Of a stretch of 28,598 bases of DNA, positions 1 through 9,588 are shown piece after piece. The stretch comes from CAJBLF01 sp041663325. Its GTDB lineage: Bacteria > Patescibacteriota > Gracilibacteria > Absconditabacterales > Absconditicoccaceae. A program made the translations under genes and the position numbers. Position 1 is the stretch's first letter. Every line of letters begins with the position of its first letter. The stretch lies in assembly GCA_041663325.1 (NCBI GenBank), contig JBAZRN010000015.1, positions 1 through 28,598 on the forward strand, written 5' to 3'. Below the pieces are notes generated by a model. It was not told where the DNA came from. It saw nothing but the letters and a program-made list of their open reading frames with translations, and searched no databases.

Positions 1-244
1 TACATGAACGAAAGAGCTACTCTTCACGGAAATCCATTCAAGATAATCAAACTACTGACAATTCTATTCTTGGAAATTCACTGACAATTCTATTTTGCGG
101 TAACAAGAAGATGTTTAAGAATATTTTATTCAATTTGTCAAACTATATGAGTTCGATCTAGCTCTATTTTTTGGCTTTTGGGGGAATGTGGAGTATACTA
201 CTATAGCTACTGAATTTACTATTTATTATTGTTTATTAGTTAGT
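1..244. other. left-edge region without a clear gene
   Basis: No gene can be assigned. A plus-strand frame from base 3 is open to TAG at 159-161 and could be the tail of a protein that starts left of the window, but it shows no motif. A second frame from base 1 is also open to TAG at 241-243 when TGA is read as Gly. The 15-mer actgacaattctatt occurs twice, at 54-68 and 80-94. The AT-rich stretch before base 245 probably carries the sortase promoter, but I cannot place -35 and -10 boxes with confidence. Confidence 0.3.
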
Positions 245-1075
245 ATGCATTGATTAAGCGAACACTATCTTACTCAACCACAGAAACGTTCCTTTCGACA
301 AGAAATCAGGACTTTTGTCCTTTTTTTTGTTGCTGTTTTTGTGATCATTCTTGTATTTACCAATTTCAACTTATTCGCATCCAATTTTCTTGGATTGTTT
401 GAAGATGAAATTCATCCATCAGCGCCTATTAGTGCGTCCATTGTTTCCGAAGATAATAATATCTCTTCTATAGTAGATACAGCGCAAAAAGATGATGTAG
501 AGATTCAATGATTACTCAAAAATTATCAACAGACTACTGATGCTAATACGCTTGCTCCTTCTACGGAAGAGACCCTTCAATCTCACTTGATGGACTATGA
601 TTTTTCCTTCAATACTGTTCCTCCCGTCAATAGAATCATCGTGCCGTCATTGTGACTTGATGTGCCTATTGTTACCAATGAAAATATGGCGCCGGTAGTT
701 TTTGCAAAAGCTGATTTTGATAAAGAACTCAATGAATGAGTTGTAAAATATCCAACTACGCCAGCTCCTGGACAGGAAGGGAATACCTTGCTTTTTGGTC
801 ATACCAGCTATGTAGTATGGAAAACAAATCCGTACGGAACAATATTCAAAGATCTTCCCAAACTCAAAGATAGTACCTTGATTCAAATATTACGAGAGGG
901 GAATTTATATGAATACAAAGTCATCGATCTTTTTATTGTGTCACCAAAACAAGTCAACGCTCAGTATATGACCTATCAAAATGCAGGTGGCAGCTATATT
1001 ACTTTGATGTGATGTTATCCTTTGGGTACAGATAATAAGAGGATTATGGTAGTAGCGAAGTTGATAGATAAATAA
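245..1075 (+). CDS. sortase family transpeptidase, membrane-anchored (class D/E-like)
   Basis: 276 residues when TGA is read as Gly; with the standard code only the last 74 residues appear. A signal-anchor segment (about residues 26-50) precedes a variable stalk and a C-terminal sortase domain. His186 in LFGHTS, Cys257 in TLMGCYP and Arg266 in DNKRIMVV match the sortase catalytic triad. The glycine just before the catalytic Cys is encoded by TGA (1010-1012). Sortases cleave a C-terminal sorting signal and join the protein to an amine acceptor at the cell surface. No sorting-signal substrate or pilin gene is adjacent, so its substrate is unknown; SR1 bacteria are host-attached, and a role in surface display is inference. 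ATG 245 is the first start that leaves a complete anchor; no SD is visible. A terminator-like hairpin follows. Confidence 0.85.
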
Positions 1076-1090
1076 AATATTTCTAAAAAA

Positions 1091-1118
1091 TTAAACGCTC
1101 CGCTGGGGTGTTTTTTTG
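1091..1118 (+). terminator. rho-independent terminator after the sortase gene
   Basis: The stem aaacgctcc / gggtgtttt, with G-U pairs around a GCTG loop, is followed by a T run. It lies just downstream of the sortase stop codon. Confidence 0.55.
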
Positions 1119-1132
1119 TAGCTATAAGTAGT

Positions 1133-1232
1133 TACCTCACCCCGACCTTCGGTCGACCCTCTCCAATAAATTAGAGAGGGTAAAATATTACTGCTCCCTC
1201 TCCACGTAGTGGGGAGGGTTGGGGTGGGGTAA
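1133..1232. repeat. ~100-bp imperfect palindromic element with nested hairpins
   Basis: The left arm begins cctcaccccgacc and includes ccctctcc. The right arm, ggggagggttggggtgggg, is its near reverse complement. Smaller hairpins sit inside: gacc-ttc-ggtc, ccctct/agaggg, and ccctctcc-acgtagt-ggggaggg. Its GC content is well above the surrounding AT-rich DNA. The form resembles the REP/MITE-like palindromes common between bacterial genes. No transposase is nearby. Confidence 0.75.
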
Positions 1233-1330
1233 ATTACTTAATAACGCATTGCAATTTTGTAAGAGGTAGTGGCAGCAATAGATGAATCAAATATCAAATA
1301 GATGAGAGTGGATTTGTTAAAATAAAAACC

Positions 1331-1362
1331 AAAAAAAGCTATTCCTTAAATAAAAGAATAGC
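1331..1362 (-). terminator. rho-independent terminator of the 1389-1811 gene
   Basis: On the minus strand a perfect 7-bp stem GCTATTC/GAATAGC with an 11-nt loop runs straight into seven T. It lies 26 bases past the stop codon of the minus-strand gene to its right. Confidence 0.75.
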
Positions 1363-1388
1363 GTTCATAATGTTTGCCAATTTTTTAT

Positions 1389-1811
1389 CTATCTCCTTAG
1401 ATAGGGAACCCTAGATACCTTGATATTATTTACTATCTCAACAACTTTTTTGAGTTCACTTACAAAGGTATAAAAATTATTTTCCTCTTCTTTGTAAGCA
1501 ATTTCGTTGTTTTCGGCATTACACATATTTATCCAGCGACTTTCGAAAAGACTGTAAATGTCTGGATTAACATTGGCACCGAAACACTTAGTTTCGTCAA
1601 ACTTCTTTCTTTCATTGGCTACAATCTGTGATACTTTTTTCACGTGTTTTGTAGGAAGAAATATGAGACCAATAGTTGTATTCATTGATACAGACCCAGC
1701 GTTAACACTTACAAAAGTGTTTTCTCTTATTTCACCTTCGATAACGCCCTTTTCGTAGCAACAAAAAACGGTATCACCATCTTTTAATAATTTTGCTTCA
1801 TGTAATTTCAT
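1389..1811 (-). CDS. hypothetical protein, 140 aa
   Basis: I do not recognise the family. The protein is soluble, with an N-terminal beta-rich half (KDGDTVFCCYEKGVIEGEI) and a charged helical C-terminal half. It ends at TAG. It has a textbook Shine-Dalgarno (AAAGGAGA) about 8 bases before the ATG, which most genes in this window lack. It also contains no in-frame TGA, CGA or CGG: all six glycines are GGN and all arginines are AGA or CGC/CGT types, so it would be translated identically under the standard code. That could mean recent acquisition, but six glycines is a small sample. It has its own terminator and a separate upstream region, so it is probably monocistronic. Confidence 0.7.
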   Translation of the reverse strand: MKLHEAKLLKDGDTVFCCYEKGVIEGEIRENTFVSVNAGSVSMNTTIGLIFLPTKHVKKVSQIVANERKKFDETKCFGANVNPDIYSLFESRWINMCNAENNEIAYKEEENNFYTFVSELKKVVEIVNNIKVSRVPYLRR

Positions 1812-1995
1812 AATATTTTCTCCTTTAATGTTTTATTTGTGTTTTATTCCTTATATATTTTTTCTTATAAGAGTCAATACCCAAAACTACATTGCAATTT
1901 CATAGGAAAAGGGTATAGATATAAGCAATCGAAATATGCTTTTTAATCGAGGCTTTGGTACAAGGCTTTTTTTGTTTTACTATATTACCTATTCA

Positions 1996-3807
1996 ATGCA
2001 AATCAGAAATATTGCCATTATTGCCCATGTAGATCATGGAAAGACGAGCTTGGTCGATCAATTATTGACGCAGTCGGGGACGATGAAAATGGCGGAAGAT
2101 CAGAATCTTATTATGGATAGTAATGATCAAGAAAGAGAAAGAGGAATTACTATTTATTCCAAAAACACTTCGGTCAATTATAAAGGAGATGTTATCAATA
2201 TTATAGATACTCCGGGACATGCTGATTTTGGAAGTGAAGTAGAAAGAGTGTTGAAAATGGTCGATAGTGTGCTGCTTCTTGTCGATGCCTATGAATGACC
2301 GATGCCACAAACAAAGTTTGTGCTCAAAAAATCTTTGGAGCTTGGGCTCAATCCGATTGTGGTCATCAATAAAATCGATAAAGAAACCGCTAGACCTGTT
2401 TGGGTGATCAATCAGTTATTTGATTTGTTTTTTGCGTTGTGAGCTACAGACATACAAGCCGATTTTCCTATTATTTACTGCAGCGCTAAAGGCGGCTATG
2501 CGTTTGATGATATGAAAGATTTTGAAGAGGCAAAAGAACATGGAGATATTTTTCCTATATTTGATCTGATAGAAAAAGCGGTGAAACCTGCCCCAGATTA
2601 TTCTGACAAGCTTTTTCGTATGCAGGTTGCTAATCTCGGATATGATGATTTTATCGGAAGGCTTGGAATATGAAGAGTCTATGAATGAACTGTCGCTCAA
2701 GGGCAAGAAGTAGTTATATTTGACAATGAATGAGTCAAAAGAAAAGGGAAAATAACGAAAATATTCACTACGCTCTGAATCTCTAGAGTAGAAACTAAGC
2801 AGGCTTTATGCGGTGATATCGTCACTATCGCTGGTATCCCAAATATTTATGTTGGAGAGACTGTTGGTATAGAATGATGTGAACCGTTTCCTCCTATCAA
2901 AGTCGATGCGCCGACATTGACTATGGATTTTCTCGTCAATGATTCGCCGTTTGCTGGCAAGGAAGGAAAATTAGTTACATCAAAAAATATCCAAGAAAGG
3001 CTCGCCAAAGAATTACAAACCAATGTGGGATTAGAAATTGATTTTGAAAAATGAGGAAATAGATTCGCTGTTTCTGGTAGGGGAGAACTCCACTTATCAG
3101 TACTTATCGAAACGATGAGAAGAGAATGATTTGAACTTCAAGTCTCTGCGCCGCAAGTAATTTTCAAACAGGTGGACGGTCATAAAATGGAACCGATAGA
3201 ACATGTAGTCATCAATGTCGATGAAAAATTGTCTGGCACTGTCATAGATATGATTGCAAAAAAGAAATGACAAATGACCAATATGTTTACCATGAATGGC
3301 ATCTCTACTTTGGAATTTGAAGTACCGACAAGAGGATTACTCTGATTTAGATGACAGTTTGTCTTGGTGACGAAGGGTGAATGAATCATGTACAGTTCAT
3401 TTTCTCATTATGGACCCTATAGAGGCGATATTCCTAAGAGAACAACTGGTTCTATGATTAGTATCGAAAACGGAAAATGTATGAAATATAGTATTTGGAA
3501 GTTGCAAGAAAGAGGGAAAATATTCATCCTTCCGCAAGCAGCTATGTATGAATGAATGATTGTCGGTGAAAGCGCAAAACCAGGTGATATGACAGTAAAT
3601 TTGACTAAAAATAAGCAGCAGACCAATGTCAGAGAAAGTGGAAATGATGAATCTATGCGACTAGAACCGATTATCCCGTTGACGCTAGAAGACTCGTTAG
3701 CTTATATCAGCACTGATGAATATGTAGAAATCACTCCCAAAAATATCAGATTGAGAAAAGTATTTCTTACGGATTCAGAGAGGAAAAAAAATGGGGTGAA
3801 GAAGTAA
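1996..3807 (+). CDS. typA: ribosome-associated translational GTPase TypA/BipA
   Basis: 603 residues, the usual TypA length (about 600-615), once TGA is read as Gly; the standard code truncates it after DAYE. The GTPase motifs are all present: G1 AHVDHGKT (residues 10-17), G2 ERERGITI, G3 DTPGHADF, G4 NKID and G5 SAKGGY. The EF-G-like domains and TypA-specific C-terminal domain follow, ending in VEITPKNIRLRKVFLT. TypA binds the 70S ribosome and acts in ribosome assembly and stress adaptation. TGA occurs at invariant glycines, for example 2296 (DAYEGPMPQ) and 3343 and 3352 (LLGFRGQF). I chose ATG 1996 because the protein then starts MQIRNIAIIAHVDHGK as in homologues; an upstream in-frame extension from 1936 is unlikely. 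A diverged second copy of the last ~75 bases lies at 4922. Confidence 0.97.
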
Positions 3808-4000
3808 AATTACGTACTAATTCAAATTAAAATATTATTGTGGCTACTATTTTTGATTATTTCATTCATTAATCTAATCTTTTGAGAATTTCAAATGTAT
3901 ATCAAAATAGAATTATTCCGGTTTTTGGTTATTTGATCGGCTAGATTGAGCCTATCTGTATATTTTTAGACTTCGTTTCTAAATCATTGTTATGTCGATG

Positions 4001-4768
4001 TTATCTATTGTTTGGTATGTCTAAAGACTTAAAAATGGCATCTTTGATAGATTTATCGGATCTGTTTAAAACGCTCCATGAAAGATGTTTTTTTTCATTT
4101 TTTTCGAGTGTGATGTTTTCAAGAAAAGTCGCGCTTTTCCTTATTGATTCTCTGCTTAATTCCTTGTAATTAATCTCTGGATCTCATGAAATCGCTCCAA
4201 TTACCACCTTTCATTCTGGATACTTGTTTGGTATTTTTATAAGTTTTCAGCTTTTAAGCCTCTCGTATCATTTATCATCGACACGATATTCAGGACGTTG
4301 GTTCTTTATATATTGAAATAATCAATCTCGATCCACATTATTGCTGTTTACTGTTAAGGGCGATAGGGCTATTATTTTGCTTATGTCATTATTCCAAGAT
4401 AAGCTTAATGCAATCCCTCATCAGAACGAGCTACCTATTAATGTGATAGGTGTGTTTGAATTTTTTATAATTTTTCATCATCTGATATTTTGGATTATGC
4501 TCTCGATGTCTTTACTAGGGGATTCATTAAGAAAGACTCAGTCGCTTTGCCAAGTTCATTTATATTGTGGATAAATGCATGATATATTATATTCATTAGA
4601 GATATATTTGATAATTCCGTCATTATATCAACTAGATTCTGGTAATCATGGACAAAAAATTACGACCTGTTTCGCATTTTCCATTTCTACTATCTTTAAG
4701 TTTATTCAATCTAATTTAATTTCTCTTTCGACACCCTTTGGGAAATCAGTCTTTTCTTTAAGTCCCAT
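4001..4768 (-). CDS. alpha/beta hydrolase family protein (hidden by TGA recoding)
   Basis: 255 residues. The gene is invisible under the standard code because many glycines are TGA. Read with TGA=Gly the frame is open from ATG 4768 to TAA 4001. It shows an alpha/beta-hydrolase layout: a strand followed by FCPGLPESSGYN (oxyanion-loop region, residues 39-49), a YPQYKGTWQSDG loop, the nucleophile elbow GSSFGG (Gly112-Ser113-Ser114-Phe115-Gly116, Ser114 as nucleophile), a late strand with an acidic residue (VVIGAISGDPE) and a C-terminal histidine (EKKHLSW). The glycines of FCPG and of the elbow are TGA-coded, which supports the reading. The substrate is not predictable. It lies opposite typA and is bracketed by typA and a typA 3' fragment, suggesting insertion or rearrangement. 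No SD; the start is the first ATG after an upstream stop. Confidence 0.85.
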
Positions 4769-4921
4769 ATATCAGATAAAAAAATAAATTATTTATAGAT
4801 ATAATACATATTACAATAATAGTCTCAATGTAATATTTACAAAATAATCACTCAAAAACCAGATATTCGATCGATTGTATTTTAAAATTTTAATAACTTT
4901 GTCGAATATAGCTTTTGGTTA

Positions 4922-4996
4922 ATATCAGCACTGACGAATATGTAGAGATCACATCAAAAAATATCAGATTGAGGAAAGTATTTCTTACTGGCTCAG
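4922..4996 (+). pseudogene. fragment of a second typA 3' end
   Basis: This stretch is about 87% identical to bases 3704-3778 inside typA and would encode ISTDEYVEITSKNIRLRKV. Most differences are at third codon positions (GAT/GAC, GAA/GAG, AGA/AGG), with one Pro-to-Ser change. That pattern suggests it diverged while still coding, so it probably derives from another typA allele or paralogue rather than a recent copy. The frame is not continued by typA sequence on either side. Confidence 0.85.
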
Positions 4997-5061
4997 TGTC
5001 TATGGTGCGACTGTACTATATGTCGTGTATCGGCTGTTGTATGGTTTGCCTTCTTTCTTTT

Positions 5062-5901
5062 TTAAGGTCTTATTTCTAAGTGTTCTTTATAAAATTTTTG
5101 TAATTCATCAAAATTATCATCTATATGAATTGTAAGTTCTGCTATTTTATCTAACAAAATTAGATCTTCTTTATTTGGTTTATAATACATATCCATTAAT
5201 TTGCTTTCTTCTTGATAACTATATTCTATTTTGTTTAAAGCAAAAAAATCTCTTAACATATTTCCACGAATATATCGTTCGCCGTGTAGTCCTTCTATTG
5301 CAAAGAATCAACATAGATCTCAACTTAAAACTCATTCTCTGTACAATTTTCGTAACGCACCTCCTGTAAAAAAGATGTCCTTAGGCATGTCTGTAAAGTT
5401 TATTTGATTTCTATTAAGATTGTATTTTAATATTTCAATGTCACCAATTTGTGAGTCTACCCTAGACCATTTTTTTGCTTTTTTGTTTCGATATTCGCAA
5501 ATTCGATGATCCTCAAATTGTGCATTATGAAAATATGTTGCAAATCCACAACGACATCTTGCCGGAATTCATTTTTCTCTCAATACGGAGCACATAAACA
5601 TCGCAAAATGTTTGCAGATATTTACAATTCTATCTTTGGGTTCTCTATATTCTGTAAAAGGTTTTTTGTTAAGTTCTCTAATTTTATCTAGACTTTCTTG
5701 GAGAGTTCTTAAATATCTATCCTGGATTCTTTTTTTTGGAAAATCAAGATTATAGAGGTTTTTTGTATAATTTGGATGAATTAGTAATCATTGAATAGTT
5801 CTTGCAATTCCTGGTATATTGTTTGGAAAATTTTTAAATGTTCATTTTTTTACTTTTGTTCTAATTCATTGTTCGGTGTAATAATCTAATATTTTTTTCA
5901 T
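5062..5901 (-). CDS. transglutaminase-like superfamily protein
   Basis: 279 residues with TGA=Gly and CGA=Trp; only the last 65 residues appear in the standard code. The core matches a bacterial transglutaminase-like family: VNICKHFAMFMCSVLREKG (the first Cys is the likely nucleophile), IPARCRCGFATYF, then EDHxICEYxN (catalytic His) and KKWSRVDSQ (catalytic Asp). Four CGA codons sit where homologues have tryptophan: EDHW (5503-5505), CEYW (5488-5490), GALWKL (5350-5352) and GEWYIRGN (5275-5277). The family is thiol-dependent (protease, amidase or cross-linking folds); the substrate is unknown. It is the last gene of the proS cluster and overlaps the preceding small ORF, suggesting translational coupling. 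No signal peptide, so probably cytoplasmic. Confidence 0.85.
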
Positions 5902-6086
5902 GTATTGCTATTGAATAAATAAAGTAGTTCTAGAAAGAAGGTATCATACAACTTGTCGCTATCTGCCGAGTTTGTCATTATTATGCCACAAAGTTGTCGG
6001 GAAGTTTTGCTTAAGTTTATACAGTCAATCATGTCTTTATTGTTGGCTATTTTTATTGTGTAATGATTTTTTATATGGTGCTTCAT
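5886..6086 (-). CDS. small hypothetical ORF, 66 aa
   Basis: This ORF sits between the phosphoesterase gene and the transglutaminase-like gene. With TGA=Gly it reads through the apparent stop at 5898 and ends at TAG 5886, overlapping the downstream start by 16 bases. It has no recognised motif; the N-terminal YTIKIANNKDMIDCINLS is faintly reminiscent of an acetyltransferase N-terminus, but too short to assign. It may be a real coupled small gene or a remnant. Its position in a tight same-strand cluster is the main support. Confidence 0.35.
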
Positions 6087-6134
6087 ATTATGTGGTCATT
6101 AATCTAAAAAATCAAAAAATACTTATTTTCCGCT

Positions 6135-6842
6135 TTATGGAAAAACTATTTTCCGCTCTCATTTTTGATTCTCTATGATTGCTGAGCGTGTCTCTACCCA
6201 TTCTCATGAATTGAGATAATGAATTTTTCCTATTTGACGATTTTCTGTTTCATGAAAATGCCCACAAATAACTCCATCACAATTTTTCTCTATAGCTGTC
6301 TCATAAATTTTTTTGTCGATATTTTTTCTGCCTCAGATGAAAGATTTTGCCAAGCGCTTTATGGGTGTCATTAAAGATTGCTTTTTATATCAGAGTTTTT
6401 GTCTTGTCGCGTTATAAATTCTATTGATTAGTCCAAGTAAGCTTCATCAGAAGAACGCAAGATATGAGATACCCCAATGTTTGTAATTTACTTTATCAAA
6501 CTGGTGTCCGTGACAGATGTAATATTTCTTTCTATCTGATGTATAGATCAAATGTTTCTGCATTTTAAGGTCTTTTGTTATGAGTCTGTCTTTTATTTCG
6601 TGATTGCCTTGGATGTAAAATATTTTGGTTTTATTTTTTTTGCAGATTGCTTTTATTTGCTCAATGACTGCTACGTGTTTCTGTTTCCATGCTCAAAAAA
6701 ACTTGATAAATAAATCATCAATCAAATCTCAATTTATGATTAAGTTTTCACAAGGATTTTTTTCTAAAAATGCCAAAAGTTTTTGAGGTTGAGCATCAGG
6801 TTTTCCGATATGTATATCTGAGATTATTATGGTTTTTAACAT
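6135..6842 (-). CDS. calcineurin-like metallophosphoesterase (LpxH-like fold)
   Basis: 235 residues, fully hidden under the standard code. It contains the metallophosphoesterase metal-binding motifs in order: SDIHIG (residues 8-13, Asp9 and His11), NGDLIDD (37-43), GNHE (79-82), CHGHQFD and CGHFHETE, followed by YLNSGEW. Glycines in NGD and NSGEW are TGA-coded. The fold and the GDLIDD/HGHQFD pattern resemble UDP-2,3-diacylglucosamine hydrolase (LpxH). CPR bacteria generally lack lipid A, so a different phosphate ester substrate is more likely; that is inference. The start overlaps the stop of the upstream 6836-7273 gene by 7 bases, indicating an operon and coupled translation. Confidence 0.88.
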
Positions 6843-7273
6843 TGAAAATAAGTGTGATATAAATCTTTTTCAATTGTAAATTGAATTTTTCTTAATTCAT
6901 TTATATCAACTTCTGCTGCTTGGGAAATTTTTTTCTTTTCTTCAATTAACTGGTGTATTTCCCTTTTGATTTTCGGACTTGTAACATCTATATTTTTAAA
7001 CGTTGCAAATGGTCAATTTTTAAACATTTTTCGTGCATCTCATGCTTTTCAAGTATATCCTAGTTTATTCAAAATGTCTAATGTTGCTAAAATTTCTTTT
7101 CTTGTTTTCTGAAACGTCTCATATGCATTGCCTCTGAGAGTAAGAGGACTATTTGTTTTTTCTTGTGTTAGAAGATCTTTCATTTCTTGTTCTTTTGTTT
7201 TTATAATCTCCACTAATTGTGGAATGTTTTCACGGGTTTTGTTTATGACCTCTTTTTGTGTATGAATTTCCAT
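6836..7273 (-). CDS. hypothetical coiled-coil protein, 145 aa
   Basis: I do not recognise the family. The sequence is charged and helix-rich (IHTQKEVINKTRENIPQLV, KTKEQEMKDLLTQEK), with a central Gly/Phe motif containing GKAGDARKMFKNGPF and a second helical region. Three in-frame TGA codons fall in this central motif; the frame then runs to TAA at 6836, overlapping the phosphoesterase start. I chose ATG 7273; a TTG at 7315 would add 14 residues but overlaps the end of proS. It follows proS by 25 bases and is almost certainly co-transcribed. It may be cytoplasmic; no TM segment or signal peptide. Confidence 0.65.
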
Positions 7274-7298
7274 GAGTACAAGATTACAAAATAAATAG

Positions 7299-8828
7299 TT
7301 AATAACTTTTTGCAAATAAAACTCTTTTGGCGCTTGGTTTGCCTGTTAAGATGCAAACTCCTGGTTTCCCACTTTGCGGGATTTCGCTATCGCTTCACCT
7401 CCATTCATTGAATGGTAAACAACGAATAGTTCCCGCAGTTTCATTTTTGATTTTGTCTGCAGTCTCTACGGTACCATCTCGATGCGCCATAACGAATCCT
7501 TGTTCTATTTTTTCTTTGAAGTCTTCATAGGTATCTACTACGAAAGTATGAGTTTCTCTGAATTCTTTATTTTTTTTTAATAAATTGTTTTGCGCTTTGT
7601 AGAGATATTGATCGATATGAAGGTCTACATCTTCTATTTTTACATTTTCTTTTTCTCCTGATTCTCTCTTGAAAATTTCTACCATGCCGCTTGCTATATC
7701 TCTTGCTCCGACCGTGATTCTTATAGGTACACCTTTGAGTTCATATTCGTTAAATTTCCATCCGGGTGACTTGTTTTGATCTTCATCTATTTTCCATCTG
7801 AGTGGGATGGTATCATGAAAATATTTTGATTTGAAGTCGAGTCTGGTGGTCTCAAATCTTTCGATAAGTGGCTGAATGTAGTTTTTGATCAGTTGAAGTT
7901 CTTCTGGTGTTTTGAAAATAGGAACGATAACAACATGAAGTGGCGCTAGTGCTGGAGGCAATATCAATCAGTTGTCGTCAGAATGTGCCATGATCAGTCA
8001 TCAAATCAATCTTGTAGAAACTCCTCGAGAAGTTGCATAAACATATTCGAGTTGGTTTTTTTCGTTAGTAAATTTTACATCAAACGCTTTGGCAAAATTT
8101 TGTCCGAGGTTATGACTGGTTCCCGCTTGCAATGCTTTACCGTCTTGCATCATTGGCTCGAATGTATAACTTGCCACAGCTCAAGCGAATTTGTCATGTT
8201 CTGGTTTATATCCAAGAATCGGTGAAATAGCCATAAAATGTACGCAAAAATCGTTGTAGACATCAAGCATTTTTCTTGCTTCTGCGTCTGCGTCTTCTGC
8301 TGTCGCATGAGCAGTATGTCCTTCTTGCCAAAGAAATTCTGCGGTCCTGAGGAAAAGTCTTGTCCTCATTTCTCGTCTCACTACGTTGGCTCGTTGGTTG
8401 ATCAATAATGGTAAATCACGATAGGAATGAATCCAATCTTTGTAGCTATTTCGGATGATGGTTTCTGATGTCGGTCTTACGATAAGCTCTTCTTCAAGTT
8501 TCGCTGTGGGATCTACAACGATTCATTTGCCATTAGGATCATTCATCAATCTATAATGGGTCACCACAGCGCATTCTTTTGCAAAATGCTCTACGTGCTG
8601 AGCTTCTTTATTCAAAAAAGATTTCGGGATAAATATCGGGAAATAGGCGTTTACGTGTCCTGTATTTTTGAACATTTTGTCGAGAACATCTCTGATATTT
8701 TCTCGAAGCGCGAATCCATACGGTTTGATCACCATACATCATCTGACTGCAGAATTTTCTGCTAGTTCTCAGGCTAGTTGGTTATACCATTCGCTGTAAT
8801 CTTTATTACGTGGAGTTAGTTTCGTCAT
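7299..8828 (-). CDS. proS: prolyl-tRNA synthetase (short, archaeal/eukaryal-type)
   Basis: 509 residues. Charges tRNA-Pro; class II aaRS. The sequence follows the short ProRS type without the bacterial INS editing domain: DYSEWYNQL, AENSAVRGCMVIKPYG, GHVNAYFPIFIPKSF, ECAVVTH (motif region), RPTSETII, MRTRLFLRTAEFLWQEGHTAH (motif 2), TSxGVSTRLIGGLIMAHSDD (motif 3), a C-terminal PGWKFNEYELKGVPIRITVG anticodon domain, and the typical VLFAKSY end. The standard code cuts it at TGA 7395. CGA occurs where ProRS has conserved Trp: FALWEN (8703-8705), INQW (8391-8393), VVRWEM (8373-8375), SETIIW (8451-8453) and TSWGVSTR (8025-8027). It heads a five-gene minus-strand cluster. Confidence 0.96.
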
Positions 8829-8903
8829 TGTTACGAATATATGATAAAGTCTGTATGTATTTTTTTTATGGAAAAGAGCTAAATTATCAAGGCGATTACT
8901 TAA

Positions 8904-8932
8904 TAAAAAACTCTTCGCTGTTGCGAAAAGTC
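8904..8932 (-). terminator. rho-independent terminator of the 8957-9259 gene
   Basis: On the minus strand a 10-bp stem (gacttttcgc / gcgaagagtt, two G-U pairs, AACA loop) is followed by a T run. It lies 24 bases past the stop of the small membrane protein gene and upstream of proS. Confidence 0.75.
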
Positions 8933-8956
8933 TTTATATACATGCATGTTAATTTC

Positions 8957-9259
8957 TTATTTTTTTCTTCTAAGGAAAAATCCTGTGACAAAAAGGATAC
9001 CAAGTACAATCAAAATCATTCCACCAATCATGTTGCGAAGTACGTAGAGACCAAAAATCAAAAGTAAGATACCGATGATAGTAAAGATTTTTTCTTCGGT
9101 AGTAGATACTTCTCGTCGAGCGCCGATTTTGCCTCCAATTTCTTTTCCTTCAGATTTAATGACTCTTGCTTCTTTTTCAAAGTTTTTTGCAAAGTTCTTT
9201 GCTTTGTTTTCTACTGAACTTTTTACTGAAGCTTTTTTAACAGGTTTTTTAGTTGGCAT
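8957..9259 (-). CDS. small membrane protein with basic N-terminal tail, 100 aa
   Basis: The lysine- and alanine-rich N-terminal half (residues 1-45, MPTKKPVKKASVKSS) is probably helical. It is followed by two hydrophobic segments (about 60-75, IFTIIGILLLIFGLYVL, and 78-95, MIGGMILIVLGILFVTGFF) and a basic RRKK end. All eleven glycines are GGN rather than TGA, and two adjacent CGA codons (GAxxEV) would read Trp-Trp. I do not know the family. The GGN-only use contrasts with neighbours and may reflect high expression. A good terminator follows; the gene stands alone, and the tandem array lies upstream of it. Confidence 0.75.
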   Translation of the reverse strand: MPTKKPVKKASVKSSVENKAKNFAKNFEKEARVIKSEGKEIGGKIGARREVSTTEEKIFTIIGILLLIFGLYVLRNMIGGMILIVLGILFVTGFFLRRKK

Positions 9260-9340
9260 TATGTATATGTGTAAAGGTATAAAAAGTTATCTTCAAGATA
9301 TAGAAATTATGAGTATTTGCAAGTAATAATCACTTCGTGG

Positions 9341-9520
9341 TAATTTATCCTAACGGATGTAATTTATCCTAACGGATGTAATTTATTCTAACGGATGTAA
9401 TTTATCCTAACGGATGTAATTTATCCTAATGGATGTAATTTATCCTAATGGATGTAATTTATCCTAATGGATGTAATTTATCCTAACGGATGTAATTTAT
9501 CCTAATGGATGTAATTTATT
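9341..9520. repeat. 19-bp tandem repeat, nine full copies plus a partial
   Basis: The unit is taatttatcctaacggatg, repeated head to tail from 9341 to 9511, with a partial unit at 9512-9520. Copies vary mainly at one position (aacgg/aatgg) and once at tcc/ttc. There are no spacers, so it is not a CRISPR array. It fills the gap between the end of ileS and the small membrane protein gene. The palindrome ccgcctaggcgg (9541-9552) sits between the array and the ileS stop. Confidence 0.97.
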
Positions 9521-9588
9521 GTAATTACCAATTATGCGATCCGCCTAGGCGGAGAGCAAATTATACGAAGTAAATTACGCGAAGCGAG

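Noticed and set aside
9341..9520. CRISPR-like array
   Set aside because: Units are 19 bp, directly adjacent with no spacers, and there is no cas gene; this is a simple tandem repeat.
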